Origin: Candidatus Gastranaerophilales bacterium
GTDB lineage: Bacteria; Cyanobacteriota; Vampirovibrionia; Gastranaerophilales; Gastranaerophilaceae
Length of the DNA stretch: 53,943 nt
NCBI GenBank assembly: GCA_944323595.1
Contig: CALUTF010000010.1
Span: forward strand, 1-53,943
Direction of reading: 5' to 3'
This document shows positions 8,698 through 17,853 of this stretch, in pieces; within the stretch, counting starts at the first letter, position 1; each line of letters starts with the position of its first letter. The notes under the pieces were generated by a model, which was given only the letters and a program-made list of their open reading frames with translations, was not told the DNA's origin and did not search any database. Made by a program: the position numbers and the translations under genes.

Positions 8698-9615
8698 ATG
8701 AAAAAAATGTTGGATGTTATTGTACCTGTTTATAATGAGGAAGCCTGTATTTCAGAAACTATACAGCGGCTTTTTAATTTACGTAACTTATTGATTGATG
8801 AACTTGATGTTAATTTTATTTTTGTAAATGATGGTTCTAAGGATAAAAGTTTAGATATTTTGAAGAATTTTGCTTCTAAATATCCGTTTGTGAAAGTTAT
8901 AGGTTTTTCAAGAAATTTTGGGCATCAAATGGCAGTTACTGCAGGTTTGGATTATTCTAAAGGTGATTATGTAGCTATTATTGATGCGGATTTGCAGGAT
9001 CCGCCCGAGTTGATTAAAGATATGTATTATCAGGCAAAAGACGGCGGTTACGATGTTGTTTACGGAAAAAGACTTAAACGTAAATCAGAAACTTTCTTTA
9101 AAAAATTCACTGCTTTTGCGTTTTACAGATTGCTTGATTTTATGTGCCAGATTAACATTCCGACAGACACAGGCGATTTCCGTTTGATTACGCGGGAAGT
9201 TGTTGAGGCAGTAAAATCTATGCCTGAAAAACACAGATTTATCCGTGGTATGGTTCCATGGGTAGGTTTTAAAAGCGCTCCTTTATATTACAACAGAGAT
9301 GAGAGGTTTGCAGGGGAAACAAAGTATCCGCTCTCTAAGATGTTGAAACTCGCTTTTGACGGAATTTTTTCTTTCTCTGTTAAGCCGTTAAAGTTTATCA
9401 CGGATATCGGGATTGCGTTAATGATTATGGCTCTTGTTGCATTTGGAGCAGGGGTGATTTTTAGATGTACGATTTCAATAATATCTTCTGTTATATTATT
9501 TGTAGGTTCTTTACAAATGATAGCTCTTGGTATTATCGGTGAATATGTCGGCAGAATTTTTGAGGAGTCTAAAAACAGACCGCTCTACATTGTTAAAGAT
9601 AAAATTAATTTATAG
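8698..9615 (+). CDS. GT2 polyprenyl-phosphate glycosyltransferase (GtrB/DPM-like)
   Basis: I start this at 8698 (305 aa) because GGGAG lies about 10 nt upstream and the GT2 fold begins at once with MLDVIVPVYNEE; a longer frame from 8617 would add 27 unrelated residues. NDGSKD (44-49) and DADLQDPPE (96-104) are the nucleotide-sugar and metal-binding motifs of the DPM1/GtrB/ArnC group. Two C-terminal transmembrane helices and the ending LGIIGEYVGRIFEESKNRP are characteristic of GtrB. It should load a sugar onto undecaprenyl phosphate at the inner membrane. The next gene, 8 nt downstream, is an ArnT-like enzyme that uses such lipid-linked sugars, so the two form a functional pair. Confidence 0.88.
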   Translation: MKKMLDVIVPVYNEEACISETIQRLFNLRNLLIDELDVNFIFVNDGSKDKSLDILKNFASKYPFVKVIGFSRNFGHQMAVTAGLDYSKGDYVAIIDADLQDPPELIKDMYYQAKDGGYDVVYGKRLKRKSETFFKKFTAFAFYRLLDFMCQINIPTDTGDFRLITREVVEAVKSMPEKHRFIRGMVPWVGFKSAPLYYNRDERFAGETKYPLSKMLKLAFDGIFSFSVKPLKFITDIGIALMIMALVAFGAGVIFRCTISIISSVILFVGSLQMIALGIIGEYVGRIFEESKNRPLYIVKDKINL

Positions 9616-9623
9616 GGGATTTT

Positions 9624-11090
9624 ATGGAAAAAATTAAAAGTTTTATTCAGAACAGACCTGAGGCAGCCTGCTTAATAACGCTTGCAATATTTTGTGTTGT
9701 GTTTTTGTTCATAGGTTTGAATTCATATCCGCTTGTCGATGTTGATGAGACAAGATATGCAGTTATGTCCAGAGGGCTTATCGGGTCAGGTGATTGGAGT
9801 ATTTTGCTTTTAAACGGAGTGCCTTTTACAGAAAAACCACCGTTGTATTTTTGGCTGACAGCTTTTTCTATTAAGTATTTAGGCTTTAACGAATTTGCCG
9901 TGAGATTTCCTACGGCTATTCTGGCAACTCTGATAGTTTTCTTTACTTATTTTACTGGGAAAACTATTATTTCAAGAAAATTTGGGATGTACAGTGCTTT
10001 GATTTTATTATCAACAGTATTTTTTCTTGTTTTATCCCACGTTGCTATTTTGGATATGACGTTTACGGTATTTTTAACAGCTGCTATTTATTGCGGACTT
10101 TTGACAAGTTTTTGTAAAGATGAGCATAAAAAGTTATACTGGCTTGGGTTTTATGTTGCAATGGGGTTGGCATTTCTGGCTAAAGGGCTTCTTGCTTTTG
10201 TTATTCCTGTTGCTGTTGTCGGCTTGTACAGACTTATTACAAAGGATGTTAAAGAGATTTTTAAGCCGGTTAATATTATTCCGGGTATGATTGTCTTTTT
10301 TGCAATAATTTTACCTTGGCATATTCATATGTATCAGGTTTACGGGTATAGATTTATTTATGACTATTTTATTCTTCACCATTTTGAAAGATTGGTAAAT
10401 GCCGAAGTTCTGGGGAAAACCAGACCGTTTTTATATTTTGTTCCGGTTTTTCTAGTTGGATTTTTGCCATGGTCTATTGCCTTTATGATATTTTTGATAA
10501 AAAAATGCAGACGATTAATCAAAAGAATTAAAACTAAAACTTTATATTATACTTTTGATACTAATGAACGAAAATTGATTCTATTTTTATCTATATATTT
10601 TGTTCTTGTATTTTTATTATTCAGTATGGCGAGCGGTAAGCTTCCGACATACATTTTGCCGGCATTTCCTGCTGCGGCAATGTTAACAGGATTATTTTTC
10701 TATCGTAAACCTATGGATTACTTTAATGCTTCATTGATAGTTGCATTGCTTGCTAATTTTATTATGGTAGGTTTTGTCTTTGATCAAATATACAAGGGCG
10801 GTATGGATGAACTTGTAGAGTATGCAGAGATGGCGCAGGAAGATAACAAAAAGCTTGTTACTTTTGATATGCCGGTAAAACCCAGTGTGTTGATTAATTA
10901 TAGAGAAAAAGTTGATTTTATCACCAGACGCGATTTTGAGGCTCTTGATAAACAACTTGATTTTGACAATGACTGTTATGTAATTATGAAAAATAAAAAC
11001 ATAAAGGACGATGATTATAAAAATGAACTTATGAAGCATTTGATTAAAATTAAATCAGGTGATAAATATACAATTTATGCAGAGCCATAA
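9624..11090 (+). CDS. ArnT/PMT-like GT39-family membrane glycosyltransferase
   Basis: This 488-residue multi-pass membrane protein shows the N-terminal luminal motif of the ArnT/PMT class: LVDVDETRYA (catalytic-type acidic residues at 39-42) and EKPPLYFW (70-77). About ten hydrophobic helices follow and then a ~100-residue soluble tail. Enzymes of this class transfer a sugar from polyprenyl phosphate to lipid A, protein or glycan on the periplasmic side. It is 8 nt downstream of the GtrB-like gene, which would make its donor. The acceptor cannot be told from sequence. GGGGA precedes the ATG. Transcription probably ends at the hairpin at 11121-11153. Confidence 0.85.
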   Translation: MEKIKSFIQNRPEAACLITLAIFCVVFLFIGLNSYPLVDVDETRYAVMSRGLIGSGDWSILLLNGVPFTEKPPLYFWLTAFSIKYLGFNEFAVRFPTAILATLIVFFTYFTGKTIISRKFGMYSALILLSTVFFLVLSHVAILDMTFTVFLTAAIYCGLLTSFCKDEHKKLYWLGFYVAMGLAFLAKGLLAFVIPVAVVGLYRLITKDVKEIFKPVNIIPGMIVFFAIILPWHIHMYQVYGYRFIYDYFILHHFERLVNAEVLGKTRPFLYFVPVFLVGFLPWSIAFMIFLIKKCRRLIKRIKTKTLYYTFDTNERKLILFLSIYFVLVFLLFSMASGKLPTYILPAFPAAAMLTGLFFYRKPMDYFNASLIVALLANFIMVGFVFDQIYKGGMDELVEYAEMAQEDNKKLVTFDMPVKPSVLINYREKVDFITRRDFEALDKQLDFDNDCYVIMKNKNIKDDDYKNELMKHLIKIKSGDKYTIYAEP

Positions 11091-11120
11091 TAGTGTTACT
11101 GCATATACATTGAATAATTT

Positions 11121-11153
11121 AAAAAGGGTACTTATCATAAGTGCCCTTTTTAT
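11121..11153. terminator. Bidirectional Rho-independent terminator
   Basis: AAAAGGGTACTT and AAGTGCCCTTTT form a 12-bp stem (one G-T pair) around a short loop, flanked by A and T runs on both sides. It lies between the convergent ArnT-like gene and fcl and can serve both directions. Confidence 0.8.
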
Positions 11154-11165
11154 GTATTAATTTTA

Positions 11166-12113
11166 TTATACTTTTGTAAGATGTTTGTTTTTAAAGTCTT
11201 CGTATGCAATTTTTAATCCATCTTTGAGTGATGTTTTTGCGCTCCATCCGAGGGCATTAATTCTGGATACATCCATAAGTTTCAACATTGTGCCGTCAGG
11301 TTTAGAAGTATCGTATACGAGTTTACCTTCAAATCCGACGGTTTCTTTAACCAGATTAGCAATTTCTGCAATAGGCATATCGTAACCGGAACCTATATTT
11401 ATAAATTCTCCGATATCTTTTGCATCTTTATTTTCCATAAGGAATACAACGGCTTCTGCAAGGTCTCCGGAATATAGAAATTCTCTTCTAGGTGTACCTG
11501 TACCCCATACTGTAACTTCTTTTAATCCTTGTTCTTTTGCTTCGTGAAATCTTCTGATAAGCATTGGAATTACATGGGCATTTTGCGGATGGTAATTATC
11601 GTTCAAACCATACAAATTGCAAGGCATTACAGACATATAATTAGTTCCGTATTCTCTGTTGTATGCATTGCAGAGTTTAATCCCTATAATTTTAGCCAGT
11701 GCGTATCCCTCATTTGTTTTTTCCAGATAACCGGATAAAAGATGTTCTTCTTTCATCGGCTGAGGCGTTTCTTTCGGATAAATACAGCTTGAACCGAGAA
11801 ACAGAAGTTTTTTAACATTATTTTTATAGGCATTTTCTATAATATTATTTTGTATTTTTAAATTTTCCAGCATAAATTCAACCGGATAAGTATTGTTGCC
11901 GTAAATCCCGCCTACTTTTGCTGCCGCCAGTACAACCCAGTCCGGTTTTTCTTTCTCAAAAAATTCTGCAACCGCAGCAGAGTCAGTTAAATCCAATTCG
12001 CTGTGGGTTCTGTATATTAAATTTGTGTATCCTTTTTTCTCAAATTCCTGTTTTATTGCACTGCCTACCAATCCTCTGTGTCCGGCTATGTAAATTTTGA
12101 TATTTTTATCCAT
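11166..12113 (-). CDS. fcl: GDP-L-fucose synthase
   Basis: This 315-residue short-chain dehydrogenase has the NADP-binding GHRGLVG (11-17), the catalytic set S108/S109, Y137 and K141 (GSSCIYP and GYALAKI), and family signatures such as CNLYGLNDNYHP and RREFLYSGDLAEA. It converts GDP-4-keto-6-deoxymannose to GDP-L-fucose (epimerase and reductase) in the cytoplasm. GAGGTAG lies before the ATG. It overlaps the upstream acyltransferase gene by 8 bp and is the last gene of the surface-glycan locus. With gmd two genes upstream it completes GDP-fucose synthesis from GDP-mannose, the donor for the GT10 and GT11 enzymes in the same locus. Confidence 0.95.
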   Translation of the reverse strand: MDKNIKIYIAGHRGLVGSAIKQEFEKKGYTNLIYRTHSELDLTDSAAVAEFFEKEKPDWVVLAAAKVGGIYGNNTYPVEFMLENLKIQNNIIENAYKNNVKKLLFLGSSCIYPKETPQPMKEEHLLSGYLEKTNEGYALAKIIGIKLCNAYNREYGTNYMSVMPCNLYGLNDNYHPQNAHVIPMLIRRFHEAKEQGLKEVTVWGTGTPRREFLYSGDLAEAVVFLMENKDAKDIGEFINIGSGYDMPIAEIANLVKETVGFEGKLVYDTSKPDGTMLKLMDVSRINALGWSAKTSLKDGLKIAYEDFKNKHLTKV

Positions 12114-12735
12114 TTTTCACTACCTCTTTTTGTGTTAATGCTAAATATTGTTTTGGTCGGAGTTTATTCCATTTAATATTCTTTTTTACTACTTTAGCAG
12201 GATTCCCTGCAATGATACAATTGGGCTCCGTAAATTCTTTTGTTACAATACTTCCCATTCCGATAATACAATTATCAGGTATGGTAACATTTTTACCTAT
12301 TCTGGCATCCTGACAAATCCATATATGGTTTCCAATTTTCACAAATTTGCCTGTATTTAAAAGATTATCGTCAAAATCCAGAATACTGTGCGTATCAGAA
12401 CAAGCTATATTAACATTGGTCGAAAACAAACAATCTCTGCCGATTTCAACAATGCTGTTATCTTCCATAAGTACAATATCAGTTCCATTTGAAAAAGCAT
12501 TTGCTCCAATAAGAACCGTACAATTATCAGTATGTGAACGTGGTGCACCAATAGTTATTTTCCCGGCAAATTGGGCACTTTTATCTATTATAACTTTATT
12601 GTTATTTCCGTAAATAAAAATTTGTGTTCTCCATTCCGGCATTTGGATAATGTTATTTTGTCCTTTGTTGACAATTTTTTTATATTTGATGTGGCGTATT
12701 TTATTTGCAATACGCCTTATCAATTTTGACAGCAT
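12106..12735 (-). CDS. Left-handed beta-helix acyltransferase (WbbJ-like)
   Basis: This 209-residue protein carries imperfect hexapeptide repeats through its central part and the typical C-terminal block of sugar O-acetyltransferases: IWICQDARIGKNVTIP, then GMGSIVTKEF and IIAGNPAKVVKK. It should be a trimeric, CoA-dependent acyltransferase that decorates a sugar. It sits between gmd (3 nt downstream of the gmd stop) and fcl (8-bp overlap), so it is translationally coupled within the fucose operon. A role acetylating the fucosylated glycan or its precursor is inferred from context. Ribosome binding site AGAGGT precedes the ATG at 12735. Confidence 0.85.
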   Translation of the reverse strand: MLSKLIRRIANKIRHIKYKKIVNKGQNNIIQMPEWRTQIFIYGNNNKVIIDKSAQFAGKITIGAPRSHTDNCTVLIGANAFSNGTDIVLMEDNSIVEIGRDCLFSTNVNIACSDTHSILDFDDNLLNTGKFVKIGNHIWICQDARIGKNVTIPDNCIIGMGSIVTKEFTEPNCIIAGNPAKVVKKNIKWNKLRPKQYLALTQKEVVKNG

Positions 12736-12738
12736 TTA

Positions 12739-13824
12739 TTACACCTCTTGAGGAATAAGTATTTTGTAACCTTTTTCTCTTAAAACTTTTTCTTTTTTTG
12801 CAAGTTCAAGGTCTTCTGCGACCATTTCTTTCACGAGCATTTGTAAGTCATACTTAGGTTCCCATCCGAGTTCACGTCTTGCTTTTGCACTGTTACCGAG
12901 CAGCAAATCAACTTCTGCCGGACGGAAGTATCTCGGATCAACTTCTATTAAGACTTTTCCTGTAGCTTTATCTATACCTTTTTCGTCAACTCCGGTTCCG
13001 ACAAATTCAAGATCTATGCCGAGTTCATTGAACGTCATTTTGCAGAAGTCTCTTATTGAAGTTGTAACGCCTGTTGCAAGTACATAATCCTGCGGTTTAT
13101 CCTGCTGCAGAATTCTCCACATTCCTTCAACATAATCTTTTGCATGTCCCCAGTCACGTTTTGCAGAGAGGTTTCCAAGGTATAATTTTTCCTGAAGACC
13201 GACTTTAATTTTTGTAGCAGCCATTGTAATTTTTCTTGTTACAAAAGTTTCGCCACGACGCGGGGATTCGTGGTTGAACAAAATCCCGTTTGCAGCAAAC
13301 ATGTCAAAACTTTCTCTATAGTTTACGCAAATCCAGTATGCGTATAATTTTGCAACGGCGTAAGGAGAGCGTGGATAAAACGGCGTAGTTTCACTTTGTA
13401 TCGGCTCTTGTATAAGTCCGAACAATTCTGATGTTGAAGCCTGATAGAACTTTGTTTTCTTTTCAAAATGGTTCATTCTTATAGCTTCCAGCAATCTCAA
13501 TGTACCTAAAGCATCACAGTCCGCTGTATATTCAGGACAATCCCAGGAGACTTTGACGTGTGATTGTGCGGCTAGGTTATAAATTTCATCCGGTTCAATG
13601 TCATGTACAAGTCTGATTAAATTAGATGAATCAGAGAGGTCACCGTAATGTAATTTGAAATTTGAGTTTTCATGAATGTCTTGATATAAATGGTCAATTC
13701 TTGATGTATTGAATGAAGATGCTCTTCTTTTCATTCCGTGAACTTCATAACCTTTTTCAAGAAGCAGTTCTGCAAGATAACTTCCGTCTTGCCCTGTAAT
13801 TCCTGTGATAAACGCTTTTTTCAT
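12739..13824 (-). CDS. gmd: GDP-mannose 4,6-dehydratase
   Basis: This 361-residue protein has [12 protein letters not shown] (8-19), the NADP-binding motif of Gmd, followed by [17 protein letters not shown], the catalytic TSE (131-133), and Y155/K159 in SPYAVAK. The block [17 protein letters not shown] is also diagnostic. It converts GDP-D-mannose to GDP-4-keto-6-deoxymannose, the first step to GDP-L-fucose. Length is that of the family. AAAGGAG lies before the ATG. About 70 bp without a feature separates it from the upstream GT-D gene. GDP-mannose supply may depend on the nucleotidyltransferase at 2904. Confidence 0.96.
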   Translation of the reverse strand: MKKAFITGITGQDGSYLAELLLEKGYEVHGMKRRASSFNTSRIDHLYQDIHENSNFKLHYGDLSDSSNLIRLVHDIEPDEIYNLAAQSHVKVSWDCPEYTADCDALGTLRLLEAIRMNHFEKKTKFYQASTSELFGLIQEPIQSETTPFYPRSPYAVAKLYAYWICVNYRESFDMFAANGILFNHESPRRGETFVTRKITMAATKIKVGLQEKLYLGNLSAKRDWGHAKDYVEGMWRILQQDKPQDYVLATGVTTSIRDFCKMTFNELGIDLEFVGTGVDEKGIDKATGKVLIEVDPRYFRPAEVDLLLGNSAKARRELGWEPKYDLQMLVKEMVAEDLELAKKEKVLREKGYKILIPQEV

Positions 13825-13894
13825 ATATATTCTCCTTTGATTGCTAATTTTTTTAATTTAATCTGCCATTGAAAATGATTTTCGGCTAAAATTT

Positions 13895-14860
13895 TTACCA
13901 GTAGCAGCCGCCTTCAACTTTTTCGGCTCCTTTAGGTCTTTCAGAAGCTTTCGGACGGATCCAGTGTTCGTTAATTAATTTACCGACGGAACTTTTGTAT
14001 TCTGTTTCCCAGCGTTTGCCGGTTATGCCGAACAAGATTTGCGTAGCACCTCCCATATGAACAGCTTTTTTGCCTATTTTTTTACAATGGTGGGCGAGAA
14101 AAATTCCGTAGGCGCCGGCGCCTATAATTGCGATATCAAAGTCAATAGAATCTATTTTTTTATTCATCGCATCCAGCGCATCAAACCATGTTTTATACGG
14201 TAAGTTATCTTTGTTGTCAGCAAGACTCTGAACAGGTTTCATCGTAATCAGTTCAAAATCCGGCAGGGTGTCTTTATTCTCAAACAGCAATTCGTGTTTT
14301 TTATATTGTTCTTTTATCGAGTCTTCAAACGGGTGGATAACCAGAACTTTTTTACCTTTCAAATGTTTAGACCATGGATTTTGTGAATTAACTGCGCTTA
14401 TTGCATCCAGAGCCACAAGTTTTGTTTCAGCTCCAAGATAATTTTCGCAGACAAATTTTTCACCTTTTGTATTCCAAACACCTACAACATCTGTGTCTTT
14501 TAAAAGGCTGAGAAATTCGCATGAAAATCTTGAAAGATTATATTCATTTGCAGGATAAAACCCCGACAAATCGGAAATCATATTTCGGATTTTAGGTGAA
14601 AATTTATGCTGTTTATCAATATTTTTCAAAAACCGGTTAACAACTCTCATTTCAGTGCCGCCATAACGGCAGATTAAGCATGGTGCATCTTTTTTTAAAT
14701 ATTCTGAAATTATACTTTCTGCGTCATCACCTTTATATATATGTTTTGTTCCGTAATTAACGGGCAGGCTTGCATCTAATATATATTTCCCTCTTAAACT
14801 TTTCCTGAGTTTTTTATCAGGAATCAAATTAATTAGCAATTTAACCAGAGTTGTCAGCAT
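13895..14860 (-). CDS. GT-D fold putative glycosyltransferase
   Basis: This 321-residue protein has the motif ICRYGGTEMRVVNRF (residues 63-77), which fits the [SR]-x-G-x-x-E active-site region of GT-D fold (DUF1792-like) glycosyltransferases. Further on are KGKKVLVIHPFEDSI, IAIIGAGAYGIFLAHHC and GGATQILFGITGKRWE, blocks I associate with the same class. The C-terminus (GAEKVEGGCYW) is short and polar. It should be a cytoplasmic, nucleotide-sugar-dependent transferase of the surface-glycan locus; donor and acceptor are unknown. It overlaps the upstream transferase gene at 14841-15827 by 20 bp, so they are co-translated. Confidence 0.75.
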   Translation of the reverse strand: MLTTLVKLLINLIPDKKLRKSLRGKYILDASLPVNYGTKHIYKGDDAESIISEYLKKDAPCLICRYGGTEMRVVNRFLKNIDKQHKFSPKIRNMISDLSGFYPANEYNLSRFSCEFLSLLKDTDVVGVWNTKGEKFVCENYLGAETKLVALDAISAVNSQNPWSKHLKGKKVLVIHPFEDSIKEQYKKHELLFENKDTLPDFELITMKPVQSLADNKDNLPYKTWFDALDAMNKKIDSIDFDIAIIGAGAYGIFLAHHCKKIGKKAVHMGGATQILFGITGKRWETEYKSSVGKLINEHWIRPKASERPKGAEKVEGGCYW

Positions 14861-15827
14861 TTATTTTACCTTTGCCAGTTGAAAAAACTTGTTTTAATAC
14901 GGTACAGCTTTCACCGTTAAAATTAAATGTAATTAATTCGGAAAGCCATCTCAATATAAATTTTACCATAAAACTGTTAATTCTGTAAAAATGTTTAAAC
15001 ATGAGATTATCATATTTATTGTTATATTCTATGGCATCAGGTAAGTTAATCTCGTCAAGTTCATTATTTTTTAGTCGTAATAAAATTTTGCTCTTTTTAT
15101 TTTTTTGTTTGTAGTGCGCACCGTCAAACCCTATATTGCTGATTAAGTTTTTAGGCGAAACAAGAGAAAACGCTTTATGTTGGATTATATTCAAAGCCCA
15201 CGGGTAAGCCCAGGAGTTTAAGTTTGTTTTATTATAACGGTATAAAATTCTCAGCCAGTAAAGTTTGTATGAAATTTTATTGAAAGCTCTGCATATGTGA
15301 TTGTAATCGAAATTTTTTAAGTCAGGATTAAAATATTTCCACCTGTCAGCCCAGGTCGCCCATCCCCAGCAGTTCATACATTTTACGGGGTATGCGTATG
15401 TGTTATCGTCCTCAATAGTTTCCGGAATTGTATTGCACCCTACAATGCACCATATATCGGGGTTATCTGCATATTTATCAAGTGCAAGTTCACAGTATTC
15501 AAAAAAACTTTTTGAGGGGATACAATCGTCTTCTAAAATAATTCCGTCTTTTTCTTGGGACAAGAACCAGTTAATGGACTTTGGTATATTTAATGCGCAT
15601 CCGTAATTTTGTTCCTGAAACAGTGTTTTAATTTCGCATTCCCAGTCAATATTTGCAAGTACCCATTTTCTTGTATTTTCAACGAGTTCTTTTTCTGTTT
15701 CTATATTTTCTCTTGCGCCATCGCTTGCAATATACAGTTTAGGTGGTGCTGCTAAACGTATTTGTTCAAATACCTTTTGAGTTGTATCTAATCTGTTAAA
15801 GATAATAAATAGCACAGCTTTTTTCAT
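14841..15827 (-). CDS. Glycosyltransferase (GT2-like, HlpA-type), intact paralog
   Basis: This 328-residue protein begins KAVLFIIFNRLDTTQKVFEQI, has IILEDDCIPS (EDD at 99-101, the metal/nucleotide-sugar motif) and a MNCWGWATWADRWKYF block, all typical of GT-A transferases often annotated as hemolytic protein HlpA-like. It is closely related along its full length to the frameshifted neighbour at 15877-16852 (same EDDC.PS, W.WA.WADRWK and FNFNGESCT motifs), so the pair arose by tandem duplication. This copy has no poly-G tract. It overlaps the next gene by 20 bp. GGAG lies before the ATG. The sugar transferred cannot be read. Confidence 0.83.
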   Translation of the reverse strand: MKKAVLFIIFNRLDTTQKVFEQIRLAAPPKLYIASDGARENIETEKELVENTRKWVLANIDWECEIKTLFQEQNYGCALNIPKSINWFLSQEKDGIILEDDCIPSKSFFEYCELALDKYADNPDIWCIVGCNTIPETIEDDNTYAYPVKCMNCWGWATWADRWKYFNPDLKNFDYNHICRAFNKISYKLYWLRILYRYNKTNLNSWAYPWALNIIQHKAFSLVSPKNLISNIGFDGAHYKQKNKKSKILLRLKNNELDEINLPDAIEYNNKYDNLMFKHFYRINSFMVKFILRWLSELITFNFNGESCTVLKQVFSTGKGKINADNSG

Positions 15828-15876
15828 AGGCAGGTAACTCCGTTCTAATTTTATTTACATAAATAAAAAATTAGCT

Positions 15877-16101
15877 TTATATTCGTTTTTTAGAGTTAAT
15901 TGTAATTACTTGCCTTATTATTGTGCAGCTTTCGCCGTTAAAGTTAAAAGTAAGGATTTCAGCAAGAAGTCTCAATATGAATTTGAACATAAAGCTTCTT
16001 ATCCTGTAAAATCTTTTGAATAATTCTTTGTCATATTCCTCATCATAGGTAAGCTTATCAGGGAGATTGATGACGTCTAATTCAAAGTTTTTTTGTCTCA
16101 A
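15877..16101 (-). CDS. 3' portion of the phase-variable glycosyltransferase (out of frame in this sequence)
   Basis: An open frame of 74 codons from an internal ATG encodes NFELDVINLPDKLTYDEEY and ends in FNFNGESCTIIRQV, matching the C-terminal third of the intact paralog at 14841-15827. The same frame stays open upstream, through a segment reading CVVPCKNLIKNVGYLGTNY, up to the 11-base G tract at 16186-16196. It is therefore the separated tail of the gene at 16169-16852. With a 10- or 13-base tract the whole would read as one protein of about 324 residues (15877-16852), close to the paralog's 328. On its own it is unlikely to be a functional gene. Confidence 0.75.
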   Translation of the reverse strand: MRQKNFELDVINLPDKLTYDEEYDKELFKRFYRIRSFMFKFILRLLAEILTFNFNGESCTIIRQVITINSKKRI

Positions 16102-16168
16102 AAGTAGTTTACTTTTTTTCTTTCGTTTGTAATTTGTACCGAGGTATCCGACATTTTTAATCAGATTT

Positions 16169-16852
16169 TTACACGGGACAACGCACCCCCCCCCCCTCTC
16201 TCAGAAATCCCATTATATCAAGCTCCCACTGGTAGTCGCAGCTGAAGAATATGTTATTAACACTGCGATAAAGAATGCGTAGCCAGTAAATTTGTTCAGG
16301 GATTCTTTTAAATGTTCTGCTGATATTTGTAATATCGTAATTTTGAGGATTTGGATTATAATGTTTCCATCTGTCAGCCCAGCATGCCCAGCCCCAGAAA
16401 GTAATGCATTTGCTTAAATACGCAGAATAGTCATTATTAAGTTCTATGTCTGTTGAATTTGCGCCGCTGATATGCCAGATATCTTTGTCATCGTTGTATT
16501 TGTCTAAAGCGGCTTCGCAGAATGTGAAAAAACTTTTTGACGGCATACAGTCATCTTCCAGTATAATACCGTCCTTTTCATTCTGGAAAAACCATGTTAT
16601 GGCATCAGGAACACTTTCGTTTACTCCGAGATTTTGGTCTCGAAACAGGGTGTGTACCTCACATTCCCAATCTATATTATCAAGCAACCATTTTCTTATG
16701 TCAGCCACAACAAAATTTTCATTTTTAACATCTTCTCTTGGTCCGTTGCTCGCAAGATAAAGTCTTGGCGGCTGTGCCAGACGTATTTGTTCAAATACCT
16801 TTTGGGTCGTTTCAAATCTGTTGAATGTTATAAACAGAAGAGCTTTTTTCAT
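16169..16852 (-). CDS. Glycosyltransferase (GT2-like, HlpA-type), frameshifted at a poly-G tract
   Basis: This frame gives 227 residues: KALLFITFNRFETTQKVFEQI at the start, IILEDDCMPS, then FWGWACWADRWKHY, as in the paralog at 14841-15827. It breaks at an 11-base G run (LREGGGVRCPV then stop). Losing one G or gaining two joins it to the tail at 15877-16101 and restores a full-length enzyme. The catalytic EDD region is intact, but the C-terminal third is lost in the present state, which I read as the OFF phase of a contingency gene. A sequencing or assembly indel in the run would look the same. It overlaps the GT9 gene by 4 bp (ATGA). Confidence 0.8.
   Translation of the reverse strand: MKKALLFITFNRFETTQKVFEQIRLAQPPRLYLASNGPREDVKNENFVVADIRKWLLDNIDWECEVHTLFRDQNLGVNESVPDAITWFFQNEKDGIILEDDCMPSKSFFTFCEAALDKYNDDKDIWHISGANSTDIELNNDYSAYLSKCITFWGWACWADRWKHYNPNPQNYDITNISRTFKRIPEQIYWLRILYRSVNNIFFSCDYQWELDIMGFLREGGGVRCPV
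16186..16196 (-). repeat. 11-base poly-G (plus-strand C) tract, candidate slipped-strand switch
   Basis: Eleven consecutive C on the plus strand lie inside the glycosyltransferase coding frame, about three quarters of the way through. Reading frame analysis shows that length 10 or 13 gives a full-length protein and 11 or 12 truncates it. In an AT-rich sequence such a run is very unlikely by chance. Only one other run of this length occurs in the window, in the same locus. Confidence 0.85.
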
Positions 16853-17853
16853 GAACCCCTAACTCCCGCAAAGTTTTTATCTGCGATTTGATTAAGTTTC
16901 TTGAGTAGTTCTGTAGCATCAATATCTTTACCAATCAGGTTGACGATTATTTTGTTGTGTTTTAAATCTGCGGGACCCCATTTTGTGTATAAGTTGTTAA
17001 AGAATACTGTTACAACAGGAGTTTTTACTGCAAGTGCCAGATGCTGGCATGAAGTGTCAACGGAGACAAACTTTGAGCATTTATCAATAAGGCATGCCGT
17101 TTCACCGTACTTTGTCTTACCTGTCATATCGACAAAATCTGTTTTGCATAATTTTTTTAATTTGGAGGCAAAATCCGAAACATCATTTCCGCCTGTCATC
17201 ACAATTTTGTAATCGCAGCTGGTGTTTACAAGGTCTATAAATTCAGCGGCATCTTCTAATCTCATTGTTTTTATATCCTGACCGCAGGCGGGACAAAATC
17301 CGAGCAGTTTTTTGTTTTCAAGATTATATTGTTTCAAAAGTTCATTAACTCTGGCTTCATCTTCTTTTGTATAAGAAAAAGAAGTTTCAATGTTTGGTCG
17401 ATACAAACCGAGAGGTTTCAGGCAGCGGGCATAATATTCTGCCACCGGTACATCATTTTTTTCTTCCCTTGTAAAAGGAATTGAATCTGTTAAAAGCAGC
17501 GACCGGAAATTACATCTTCTGCCGATTCTTCTTCTTGCGCCTGTCTTAAATGCAAGATTTGCGCTGCGGAATGAGGTGTCTAAAATTACTATTGTATCAA
17601 ATTTTCCGTGGTGTTCACGGGCAAATTTTTTAATTTCCTCCTGTCCTTTCAACCCCTTTTTACTTCTGTCAAAGAGGTATCTGTTTGTGATTTCCGGTAT
17701 CCCGTAGGATGCAGTGATTCCGGCAGGAATTGTTATGATAGACAACGGATTATCAGGATACGCTTTTTTCAAAGTCCTGAAAACTCCTGATGTGTTAATC
17801 ACATCGCCCAATGGTCCTAATATCATAACTGCAATTTCTTTATTTTTATCCAT
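16849..17853 (-). CDS. GT9 glycosyltransferase (heptosyltransferase-like)
   Basis: This 334-residue protein has the GT9 layout. The N-terminal domain starts IAVMILGPLGDVINTSGVFRTLK, the G-D-x-x-x-T/S-P-like loop of LPS heptosyltransferases. The C-terminal donor-binding domain contains DKCSKFVSVDTSCQHLALAV (the D-T/S-xxxHxA motif) and PVVTVFFNN. It should add a heptose or other ADP/NDP sugar to a core oligosaccharide at the inner face of the membrane, supporting an LPS-like outer membrane. It is the first gene of the subcluster after the 390-bp non-coding gap (17854-18240) and overlaps the next gene by 4 bp. Confidence 0.85.
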   Translation of the reverse strand: MDKNKEIAVMILGPLGDVINTSGVFRTLKKAYPDNPLSIITIPAGITASYGIPEITNRYLFDRSKKGLKGQEEIKKFAREHHGKFDTIVILDTSFRSANLAFKTGARRRIGRRCNFRSLLLTDSIPFTREEKNDVPVAEYYARCLKPLGLYRPNIETSFSYTKEDEARVNELLKQYNLENKKLLGFCPACGQDIKTMRLEDAAEFIDLVNTSCDYKIVMTGGNDVSDFASKLKKLCKTDFVDMTGKTKYGETACLIDKCSKFVSVDTSCQHLALAVKTPVVTVFFNNLYTKWGPADLKHNKIIVNLIGKDIDATELLKKLNQIADKNFAGVRGS

